Assembly: GCF_009901565.1 (NCBI RefSeq)
Contig: NZ_WXEW01000005.1
Location: 186,001-250,000 of the forward strand
Origin: Herbidospora solisilvae
GTDB taxonomy: Bacteria; Actinomycetota; Actinomycetes; Streptosporangiales; Streptosporangiaceae
Direction: 5' to 3'
DNA length: 64,000 bases
The position numbers and the translations under genes were made by a program. The notes under the pieces are model-generated. The model was given only the letters and a program-made list of their open reading frames with translations, made no database searches and was not told the origin of the DNA. Shown in pieces: positions 1 to 6,929 of the stretch; within the stretch, counting starts at the first letter, position 1, and every line of letters starts with the position of its first letter.

Positions 1-1138
1 GCCGCGCCCACCGGTTGAGATCGAGCACCGATTCGTCCCTGCCGCCCACGATCAGCAACGTCGCCGCCCGCACCGCCGGCAGACACGGCCCCGCCAGATC
101 GGGCCGTCCGCCCCGGGACACGACGGCGGCCACCTGGTTGCCCGGCTCCGCCGCCGCCCGCAACGCGGCCGCCGCCCCGGTGCTGGCCCCGAAGTAGCCG
201 ATCGGCAACCCCGCCACCCGAGGCTCGTCAGCCAGCCAGGTCGTCACCCGCCCGAGCCGCCCGGCCAGCACTTCGATGTCGAACACGTTGAGGCGATCAT
301 GCTCCTCGTCGACCGTGAGCAGGTCGAAAAGGAAGGTGGCCAAGCCCGCCTGATTGAGCACCGAGGCCACGTACCGGTTGCGCGGACTGTGCCGGCTGCT
401 GCCGCTCCCGTGCACGAACGCCACCACACCCACGGCGTTCTCCGGGACGACGAGCCGCCCCGGCAGGCGGAGGGGGCCGACGTCCACCATCACGTCCAGC
501 TGATCGGAAGCCCGCCGCAGCAGCTCGACCACCTGCTGGTCGGTGGTCTGCGTGAAATCCGAGTAGCAGACGCCGATGCCCCAAAGAGCCGAGGGCGTCT
601 CCAGGCAGATCACCTCATCGGCGTCCTGACGCAGCCTCGCGAGCACGTCCGGAGTGCCGACCGGAACCGCCAGGACCACACGCGCGGCGCCGTGCGCCCG
701 AGCCACCTGGCAGGCGGCCCGAGCCGTGCCTCCCGTGGCGACCCCGTCGTCCACGATGACGACCGTCCGGCCCGCCAGATCGAGCGGCCCCCGATCGGGC
801 CGGAAGCGGCGCGCCCGAGCCTGCACCTCCTGCCGCTCACGCTCCTCCACGATCGCCATGTCCTTCTCCGTCACACCGGTCACTCGTACGACCGCCGGGT
901 TGACCACGCGTACGCCGCCCTCACCGATCGCGCCGAACCCGAGCTCGGGTTGGACCGGCACCCCCAGCTTGCGGACCACGATCACATCCAGCGGCGCACC
1001 CAAACCCCGCGCCACCTCGAACGCCACGGGCACACCACCCCGAGGCAACCCGAGGACGACCGGCTTCTCCTCGACAAGCCCGGCCAGACGTTCCGCCAGC
1101 CGAACACCGGCATCATGACGATCGACGAACATCGCCAT
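1..1138 (-). CDS. Phosphoribosyltransferase / dienelactone-hydrolase fusion (3' end outside window)
   Basis: Open frame running off the left edge, so the C-terminus is missing; 379 codons are visible. The start ATG at 1138 (MAMFVDRHDAG) has a strong AGGAGG-type site just upstream. Residues about 1-215 are a type I phosphoribosyltransferase: the PRPP-binding loop VVIVDDGVATGG lies near residues 124-136. From about residue 220 an alpha/beta-hydrolase of the dienelactone hydrolase family follows, with an early HGSGSS turn and the nucleophile elbow GASTG near residue 318. This two-domain arrangement is known in actinobacteria and some proteobacteria, often near stress genes, but its substrate is not established. 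The His/Asp end of the triad would lie beyond the window. No partner gene is visible; the next gene is divergent. Confidence 0.85.
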   Translation of the reverse strand, partial: MAMFVDRHDAGVRLAERLAGLVEEKPVVLGLPRGGVPVAFEVARGLGAPLDVIVVRKLGVPVQPELGFGAIGEGGVRVVNPAVVRVTGVTEKDMAIVEERERQEVQARARRFRPDRGPLDLAGRTVVIVDDGVATGGTARAACQVARAHGAARVVLAVPVGTPDVLARLRQDADEVICLETPSALWGIGVCYSDFTQTTDQQVVELLRRASDQLDVMVDVGPLRLPGRLVVPENAVGVVAFVHGSGSSRHSPRNRYVASVLNQAGLATFLFDLLTVDEEHDRLNVFDIEVLAGRLGRVTTWLADEPRVAGLPIGYFGASTGAAAALRAAAEPGNQVAAVVSRGGRPDLAGPCLPAVRAATLLIVGGRDESVLDLNRWAR

Positions 1139-1478
1139 AACCGCCTCCTCAGCATTTCCCCGTGCGCCCCGCGTCGGTGACGAAGGCCCCCTCCTCCCAC
1201 CATTAGGCCTCGGAGAGCACAGTGAGCAGGGTTCAAGGGCCCAGTTCGCGAGCGGCAGACGAACGCGTGCGATTTTCGATGTCCGTACGAACGGCGACCC
1301 GGCTACCGGCGACCTCGACGCTTGCCGGTAGCACCGGGGTGGTCAAGAAGTCATGCGCCCATGGGGACCCGAAAGGACTTTGGCTGGTCGAGGGTGCCGC
1401 CTTGGGCACTTTCTTGATCGGCGAGTGAACGTGGGCGAGGCTTCGGTAAGCGTTGAGGGCCCGTGTCCAAGGAGGACC
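1139..1478. other. Intergenic region between divergent genes
   Basis: About 340 bases separating the leftward phosphoribosyltransferase/hydrolase gene from the rightward EVE-domain gene. It must hold both promoters. Apart from the two ribosome-binding sites at its ends I see no convincing gene, RNA or long inverted repeat; the open frames here lack coding character. Confidence 0.5.
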
Positions 1479-1889
1479 ATGCGTTACTGGCTGCTGACCT
1501 GGAATCCCAAGACCTTCGACCTGGCCGCCGCTCGTCGAGATGGCCAGCCGATCGGAGACTGGCGAGTGGGAAGGTTCCGTGACGAACTCCAGGCAGGTGA
1601 TCGCTTCCTCTTCTGGCGCTCGGGCAGCGGTGGCATCGCGGCACTCGGACGGATCGGTGGCGCGCCGGTGTTCAAGCCGGTGCCATCCCCGGACTACTGG
1701 ACCGAGGTACCTGAGCAGGCCTGGTTCGTGCCGATCGAGGTTGAGCAGTGGCTGGATGTCGACATCACCTTCGGGCAGCTTCGAGCCGACAAGCGGTTCG
1801 ATGGAATGGGTTTCATCAGGATGCCTGGGGCGGCCAACCCTCACCCGGTCACCGAGGCGCAGTGGGAAGCCTTCATGTCTCGCCTCTGA
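1479..1889 (+). CDS. EVE-domain protein
   Basis: 136-residue single-domain protein. The sequence begins MRYWLLTWNP and carries the EVE features: GDRFLFWRSG in the middle, an aromatic-rich core (FVPIEVEQW) and a C-terminal region with GMGFIRM. EVE domains belong to the PUA-like fold and bind modified bases; in bacteria they are linked to modified-DNA recognition and restriction, or to RNA modification. The ATG at 1479 is chosen because GGAGGACC stands directly before it; longer in-frame starts would add an unrelated tail. It is not next to an obvious restriction or methylase gene, so its ligand cannot be inferred from context. Confidence 0.75.
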   Translation: MRYWLLTWNPKTFDLAAARRDGQPIGDWRVGRFRDELQAGDRFLFWRSGSGGIAALGRIGGAPVFKPVPSPDYWTEVPEQAWFVPIEVEQWLDVDITFGQLRADKRFDGMGFIRMPGAANPHPVTEAQWEAFMSRL

Positions 1890-2054
1890 GCGCCGAATTG
1901 GCCGGACCTGCTGGGCAGATGCAAAAGCCTGCCCAGGGGATCCCTGGACAGCTTTTCGTGCCCATCTGCGAGAGCGTGCCGGAATGCCTGACGCCGCACC
2001 CCTGTCCCGGGCGGACGTCCGCGCTCTCGCGGCGGCCACCTATCACCGTGCCCG

Positions 2055-2096
2055 GAGGCCAAGGCCAAGATCTACGCCTACCTCGGCCTGCTCGGG
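2055..2096 (+). pseudogene. Possible remnant of a serine-recombinase C-terminus
   Basis: Fourteen codons reading EAKAKIYAYLGLLG resemble the segment near the C-terminus of large serine recombinases. There is no flanking open frame of the same family. It sits just downstream of the 3' end of tRNA-Leu, a place where integrated elements often leave scraps. The match is short and could be chance. Confidence 0.2.
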
Positions 2097-2101
2097 GCAA
2101 C

Positions 2102-2137
2102 AAAAAGTCCTGGTCGGCTCTTCGGCTGACCAGGACT
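2102..2137 (-). terminator. Intrinsic terminator of tRNA-Leu
   Basis: On the minus strand a near-perfect stem (arms around 2106-2118 and 2125-2137, one G-U pair, short loop) is followed by five T residues (AAAAA at 2102-2106 on the plus strand). It lies about 20 bases after the tRNA-Leu 3' end, as expected for a factor-independent terminator. Confidence 0.85.
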
Positions 2138-2155
2138 CCATGGGATTACGGTTTG

Positions 2156-2241
2156 TGTCCGAGGGGGGACTTGAACCCCCATGCCCATCACTGGGCACTA
2201 GCACCTCAAGCTAGCGCGTCTGCCTATTCCGCCACCCGGAC
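2156..2241 (-). tRNA. tRNA-Leu(GAG)
   Basis: 86 nt class II tRNA. The 7-bp acceptor stem pairs GTCCGGG with CTCGGAC, the anticodon loop TTGAGGT gives anticodon GAG, a long variable arm (TGCCCAGTGATGGGCA) identifies a leucine-type tRNA, and the T-arm contains GGTTCAAGTCC. The 3' CCA is not encoded. Reads CUC/CUU codons. Confidence 0.95.
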
Positions 2242-2372
2242 CGGTGACCCACACACGGAACGTCTTCCCCGCGTCGGCTGTTAAAGGTTAGCACTCCCCG
2301 CCGCGTGGTTCATCCCGAGATCCAACCGGCAGGATGGGAAGCGCAAGCCGAACCACGCTCTGGAGGAACGCC

Positions 2373-3671
2373 ATGACCGCCGTCACCGGCGAGAACGACG
2401 TCGTCACCCTGTGCCAGGAACTCATCCGCATCGACTCCACGAACGCGGGCGACAACCGCGGGCCGGGGGAACGTGAGGCGGCGGAGTACGTAGCGGCAAA
2501 GCTGGACGAAGTCGGGATCGAGGCCACGATCCTGGAAAGCGATCACAAGCGGGCGAATGTCATCGCCCGGATCGAGGGCACCAACCCCGGCCGTGAGGGT
2601 CTGATTCTCCACGGTCACCTCGACGTCGTCCCGTTCCGTGCCGAGGACTGGCGGCATCATCCTCTGTCGGGGGAGATCGCCGACGGGTGCGTCTGGGGGC
2701 GGGGGGCGGTGGACATGAAGGACATGGACGCCATGATCCTCGCGACCGTCCGCAAGCGGCTGCGGGAGGGGCGACGGCCAGAGCGGGACGTCCTCCTCAT
2801 CTTCACCGCCGACGAGGAGGCCGGCGGCAGCTACGGCGCGCAGTGGCTCGTCGACAAGCATCCGCACCTCTTCGAGGGGGCCACCGAGGCCATCGGCGAG
2901 GTGGGCGGGTTCAGTGTCACGCTGGCCGATGACAAGCGGCTCTACCTCATCGAGGCCGCGGAGAAGGGCATCGCCTGGATGAAGCTGACCGCCACGGGGC
3001 GGGCCGGCCACGGGTCGATGCTCAACCACGAGAACGCCATCACCGAGCTCTCCGAGGCGCTCGCCCGGCTGGGGCGGTACGAGTGGCCGATCCGGATCAC
3101 CCCTACGGTCAGCTCCTTCTTCAAGGAGGCCTTCGACATCGAGATCGAGGCCGAGAGCGCCGAGGCGGCCGTGGCCAAGCTCGGGCCGCTCGCCCGGATG
3201 ATCGGCGCCACGCTGCGCAACACGACCAACCCGACGATGCTCGAGTCGGGATACAAGGCCAACGTCATCCCCCAGACCGCGACCGCCCGGGTCGACGGCC
3301 GCTTCCTGCCCGGCCAGGAGGAGGAGTTCTTCCAGACCGTGGACGAGCTCCTCGGGCCCAACGTCACGCGCGAGTTCGACTACCACGACATCGCGGTCGA
3401 GACCTCGTTCGACGGGCGGCTGGTCAAGGCCATGGCCGACGCGCTCGAACACGAGGACCCGGGGGCGAAGGCCGTGCCCTACATGCTCTCCGGCGGCACC
3501 GACCTCAAGGCGTTCAGCCGGCTGGGAATTCGCGGATTCGGGTTCGCTCCGCTCAAGCTGCCCGCTGACCTGGACTTCTCTGGGATGTTCCATGGCGTGG
3601 ACGAGAGGGTGCCGGTCGATTCGCTCCAGTTTGGGGTGCGGGTGCTTGATCGGTTCCTTGACTTCTCCTGA
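2373..3671 (+). CDS. M20-family metallopeptidase
   Basis: 432-residue cytosolic zinc peptidase of the M20/M25/M40 group, which includes ArgE, DapE and carboxypeptidase G2; the exact substrate cannot be told. Visible catalytic features: GHLDVVP near residues 81-87 (His zinc ligand and catalytic Asp), WGRGAVDMKD (bridging Asp), TADEEAGG (catalytic Glu pair), and a late GGTDLKAF followed by FHGVDERV that supplies the last His ligand. The dimerisation lid domain lies between. The ATG at 2373 is chosen over an upstream in-frame start because TGGAGG stands 6-10 bases before it. Length matches family members in actinobacteria. Confidence 0.9.
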   Translation: MTAVTGENDVVTLCQELIRIDSTNAGDNRGPGEREAAEYVAAKLDEVGIEATILESDHKRANVIARIEGTNPGREGLILHGHLDVVPFRAEDWRHHPLSGEIADGCVWGRGAVDMKDMDAMILATVRKRLREGRRPERDVLLIFTADEEAGGSYGAQWLVDKHPHLFEGATEAIGEVGGFSVTLADDKRLYLIEAAEKGIAWMKLTATGRAGHGSMLNHENAITELSEALARLGRYEWPIRITPTVSSFFKEAFDIEIEAESAEAAVAKLGPLARMIGATLRNTTNPTMLESGYKANVIPQTATARVDGRFLPGQEEEFFQTVDELLGPNVTREFDYHDIAVETSFDGRLVKAMADALEHEDPGAKAVPYMLSGGTDLKAFSRLGIRGFGFAPLKLPADLDFSGMFHGVDERVPVDSLQFGVRVLDRFLDFS

Positions 3672-3765
3672 GGAACGGCTTGCGATCACTTGGCGTGGCT
3701 GTAAAGTTACTCCGCGTTGAGGGGTTGATCCGCACTGGGCGGCTCGACGGCACCTGGGAGGTCGC

Positions 3766-4305
3766 GTGTTCCGCATGCCGAGTGTTCAGCGAGGGGCGTT
3801 CGCGTCCGTCGCTGACCGGCGTGAGGGCGCGGCCGTCCCGGCCGGGAGCCGGGAAGCTCGGATGGCGCGGTTCGCGGCCGGTTCCCGGCTGAGTCGCCTT
3901 ATGGTCGTCGGCGGTCTGATCGTCGTCGGCTGGGTGCTCGGAGTGGTCTTCGGGTTCGCCGGTGAGGCACACGCCTCCACCGGCACCGTCCCCTCACCTG
4001 TCGTCGCCGGGTCGGTGCAGGTCACCGACGGGTTCCCCACGGCGGGCGACGCGCAGGCCATGGCCGGGCGCAACGTCGACGGGCTCACCAGCTCGTCCAC
4101 GCCGGTCGCGCCTCCTCCTGCCTCCGCCGAACACTCTCAGGGCAACGGGCTCGTTCCCCCGAACGGCGGCGGTTCCATCCTTTTCGGGGATGTCGCTCGG
4201 TCCTTCTCCGGCCCGCGGCCCGCGGCCCTGCCTGTTCCCATGGCGGCCGTGCTTCCCCCGGTCGTCCGCACAGCGGCGGACGACCCTTCTTTCTCCCCTG
4301 ACTGA
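3766..4305 (+). CDS. Small secreted or membrane-anchored protein of unknown function
   Basis: 179 residues from GTG (GGGAGG 5 bases upstream); an ATG at 3862 is an alternative start. A hydrophobic segment LIVVGWVLGVVFGFAG around residues 48-65, ending GEAHA, looks like a signal peptide with a long basic N-region, or a single anchor. The rest is low-complexity, rich in Pro, Ser, Gly and Ala, with no recognisable domain or cysteine. It lies 190 bases before the chaplin-repeat gene in the same direction, so a role on the cell surface with that protein is plausible but not shown. Confidence 0.6.
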   Translation: MFRMPSVQRGAFASVADRREGAAVPAGSREARMARFAAGSRLSRLMVVGGLIVVGWVLGVVFGFAGEAHASTGTVPSPVVAGSVQVTDGFPTAGDAQAMAGRNVDGLTSSSTPVAPPPASAEHSQGNGLVPPNGGGSILFGDVARSFSGPRPAALPVPMAAVLPPVVRTAADDPSFSPD

Positions 4306-4493
4306 TCCCGCGATCCGGCGATCGGTCTCGCCTGAGCCCTGACTCTTCCCCGTCAGGCAGGCATCTCCTTCTCCGCGCGGAAGTCGCGGAATTCCCCAAT
4401 CCTCGTGACGCTCCATGGCTCCGCTGTGCCTTCGGCCAGGAGTTCTTCTGTCACGAGTTGTCAGGTACCCCCAGAACAAATGGAGTTTTCATC

Positions 4494-6413
4494 ATGCGAA
4501 CGTGGGCGAAGGGCTCTGCCCCCGCGGCTCTCCTCGCGGCCGGCGTCATGGCCCTCGGCACGGGGACCGCTGTCGCCGACACCGACGGACAGAGCTCGAT
4601 CGGTGGCGGCAACCAGGTCAACCTGCCGGTGTCCCTCCCGATCGACCTGAGCGGCAACGCCGTCGGGGTCGCGGGCGGCTCGACCGCCACGTCGAAGGGC
4701 GGCGCGTCCGTCGACAACAGCAACACCTCCGGCAAGGGCATCCAGGGCAACACCTCCGGCAAGAGCAGCGTCCTGGGCGGAAACCAGGTGAACGCGCCGG
4801 TCAGCGCGCCGATCAACGCCTGTGGCAACGCGATCGCGCTGTTCGGCAACTCCGACGCCGGGTGCAAGGGCGGCTCGGAGGTCAAGACGTCGGGCCACGG
4901 CGGCGCCGGCAAGAACACCACCAACGGCGACCACAGCCTGCTCGGCGGCAACCAGGTCACTGCGCCGATCAGCGCCCCGATCAACGCGTGCGGCAACGCG
5001 GTGGCCATCTTCGGCGACGCCGTCGCGGGCTGCAAGGGCGGTTCGACCGTCAAGAACACCGGCGCCGGGCCCGGCGGCAACTCCACGTCCGGCCGCTCGG
5101 CCGCGCTCGGCGGCAACCAGGTCATCGCGCCGGTCAGCGCGCCGATCAACGTCTGCGGTGTCACCGTCGCGGTCTTCGGCGACGCGTTCTCGGGCTGCAA
5201 GGGCGGCTCGACCTCGACCAACGGCGACCCCGGGCCGAAATACCAGCACGGTCCGGGCAAGCCCGGCTCGACCGGCAACGACACCGACGGCCGGTTCGGC
5301 GCCGGCAGCGGCAACCAGGTGATCGCCCCGGTCAACCTGCCCGTCAACGTCTGCGGCAACGCCATCGGGGGCGCGCTGGCCGGATGCAAGGGCGGTTCCG
5401 AGGCGGTCAACACCACGCCCGGCACCGGCGCGGGCGGCAACACCACCGACGGCCGGTCCGGGGTCGTGGCGGGCAACCAGATCGTGGCGCCGATCACCGC
5501 GCCGATCAACATCTGCGGCAACGCGGTCGCCCTGTTCGGCGAGGCCTTCGCCGGGTGCAAGGGCGGCGCCACGGCCAAGAACGGCGGCAAGGGCGCCGGG
5601 GGCAACACCACCTCGGGCCGGTCGGGCGTCGTCGCGGGCAACCAGGTCATCGCGCCGATCACCGCGCCGATCAACGCGTGCGGCAACGCCGTCGCGGCGG
5701 CGGGCGGGGCCGAGGCCCACTGCACCGGTGAGGTCTCCGCCGAAGGCGGGCCCGGCGGCGGTGGCAACAGGACCAACGGCAAGTCCGGCGTGCTCGCCGG
5801 GAACCAGATCATCGCGCCGATCACGGCGCCCATCAACGCGTGCGGCAACGCGGTCGCCGGGCTGGGCGACGCCGCCGCCGGGTGCCTCGGCGGCAGCCGG
5901 GTCGGCCGTTCGGTCCACCACACCAGCGGCGACGGCTACGACAACCTGACCCAGAGCTGGGGCAAGGTCGACGCGGCCGAGACCTCCGGCCCGCTGCCCG
6001 CCCTGCCGGCGATGAGCTCGGCCCGTCAGCTCACCAAGATGAGCGCCGCCGGTCTGCCGCTGGTCGGCGACCTGCCCGGCATGCTCGGCCTCCCGGCGCT
6101 GCCGGGTCTCCCCGGCGCTCCGGCCGTCCCGGCCGCGGCCGGTGGCAAGAAGGCTCCCGCCAAGAACGCGCAGGCCAGCCCGCTGGCCCCGGTCACCGGC
6201 GCGGCCCAGGGCCTGCCGGTCGCGGGTTCGCTCGGTTCGGCCGCCTCGGCCCTGCCCGTCAGCGGGCTCGGCCTGATGAGCGCCGCCCAGCCCGACTCGA
6301 TCACCGGCATGAACGCGGGTTCGCTGGCCGCTCTGCTGCTGGGCGCCATGTTCGCCGCCTCGGCCACCCTGTTCGCCGGCGCCCGCCGCCTGCGCTTCGG
6401 TCGCCGCAAGTAA
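4494..6413 (+). CDS. Chaplin-like repeat surface protein
   Basis: 639 residues. A signal peptide (MRTWAKG..., cleavage after GTAVA) is followed by eight repeats of about 40 residues, each built on GNQVIAPVSAPINVCGNAVA and GCKGGS. That core resembles the chaplin domain (GNVVQVPVHVPVNVCGNTV) of Streptomyces surface amyloids, including the two cysteines of each unit; the first unit lacks both. Units are joined by Gly/Asn/Thr-rich linkers. A Pro/Ala-rich stalk (residues about 500-600) leads to a C-terminal hydrophobic helix and RRLRFGRRK tail. TG in DSITG directly before the helix could be a degenerate sortase site; no clean LPXTG or LAXTG is present. The start ATG at 4494 has GGAG 8 bases upstream. 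Likely a wall-anchored or membrane-anchored hydrophobic coat protein of aerial structures; function inferred. Confidence 0.75.
   Translation: MRTWAKGSAPAALLAAGVMALGTGTAVADTDGQSSIGGGNQVNLPVSLPIDLSGNAVGVAGGSTATSKGGASVDNSNTSGKGIQGNTSGKSSVLGGNQVNAPVSAPINACGNAIALFGNSDAGCKGGSEVKTSGHGGAGKNTTNGDHSLLGGNQVTAPISAPINACGNAVAIFGDAVAGCKGGSTVKNTGAGPGGNSTSGRSAALGGNQVIAPVSAPINVCGVTVAVFGDAFSGCKGGSTSTNGDPGPKYQHGPGKPGSTGNDTDGRFGAGSGNQVIAPVNLPVNVCGNAIGGALAGCKGGSEAVNTTPGTGAGGNTTDGRSGVVAGNQIVAPITAPINICGNAVALFGEAFAGCKGGATAKNGGKGAGGNTTSGRSGVVAGNQVIAPITAPINACGNAVAAAGGAEAHCTGEVSAEGGPGGGGNRTNGKSGVLAGNQIIAPITAPINACGNAVAGLGDAAAGCLGGSRVGRSVHHTSGDGYDNLTQSWGKVDAAETSGPLPALPAMSSARQLTKMSAAGLPLVGDLPGMLGLPALPGLPGAPAVPAAAGGKKAPAKNAQASPLAPVTGAAQGLPVAGSLGSAASALPVSGLGLMSAAQPDSITGMNAGSLAALLLGAMFAASATLFAGARRLRFGRRK
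4593..5905 (+). repeat. Eight chaplin-like protein repeats
   Basis: Eight in-frame units of roughly 150-190 bases inside the surface-protein gene. The best conserved stretch encodes GNQ(V/I)xAP(V/I)xAPIN(A/V/I)CGNAVA. Unit 5 is shortened after the first cysteine, unit 1 lacks cysteines, and unit 7 has CTGEV in place of CKGGS. Repeats are protein-level; DNA identity is imperfect. Confidence 0.85.
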
Positions 6414-6505
6414 CGCCGCAAGTAAGAACGTGCCGCCGCCGTCAGGCGGTGAGTCAACAAGGTGTCTCCCCCGGCCGGGCGGTTCCCGCTGGGGGAGGCG
6501 GGAAA

Positions 6506-6546
6506 GCTTTGCCCGTCTCGGGGGCGCGGCCCGGGGCGGGCAAAGC
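6506..6546. terminator. Bidirectional terminator hairpin
   Basis: Arms GCTTTGCCCG (6506-6515) and CGGGCAAAGC (6537-6546) form a perfect 10-bp stem with a GC-rich loop. It lies between the convergent surface-protein and DUF5703 genes and can serve both. Confidence 0.65.
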
Positions 6547-6551
6547 CATGT

Positions 6552-6737
6552 TTAAAGGGTGCTGACCGCGCGTATGATCTTCCGTCGCAGCCAGACCCTG
6601 CGGCTGCCGTCGGAATAGAGGCGCAGACGGTGGAGTTCCCAATGGCCGTATTCGGCATGTTCCGTCAGGAGTTGACGAGCCGCTTCACGCGAGGTTCCGC
6701 GTGGAAGGAAGAGCTCCATGTAGGAGTAGTCGAGCAC
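6552..6737 (-). CDS. DUF5703 family small protein
   Basis: 61-residue cytosolic protein starting at GTG 6737, with a GGGAGA site upstream. It has the compact, highly conserved look of the actinobacterial DUF5703 family: LFLPRGTSREAARQLL, then TEHAEYGHWEL, then a basic end WLRRKIIRAV. The function is unknown. It is divergent from topA and convergent with the chaplin-repeat gene. Confidence 0.8.
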   Translation of the reverse strand: MLDYSYMELFLPRGTSREAARQLLTEHAEYGHWELHRLRLYSDGSRRVWLRRKIIRAVSTL

Positions 6738-6929
6738 AGCGATTAGTCTCCCGTTGGGGACGGTGGAGTCCGATGGGCTCTATTCTGCGTCCTCGTGGGA
6801 TAACGGGTCCAGGTGGTTACAGACCGGGGCCCACCCGGGTAGCCCGAGGGGGAGGGCCGCTCGTGACGGGTTACCGTGAAAGGCCCACACCGACGGGGAA
6901 AAGCAGCGAACAGCGAGGTAGGTAGCAGC

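Noticed and set aside
1233-2039. A 268-codon minus-strand frame over the EVE gene
   Set aside because: No recognisable domain or start signal; the plus strand carries a clear EVE protein with a strong ribosome-binding site.
4593-5905. Regular repeats that could suggest a CRISPR array
   Set aside because: Units are translated in frame, vary in DNA sequence and length, and encode chaplin-like domains.
6300-6413. LPXTG-type sorting signal using LPVSG
   Set aside because: LPVSG lies too far (about 20 residues) before the hydrophobic helix and lacks the Thr.
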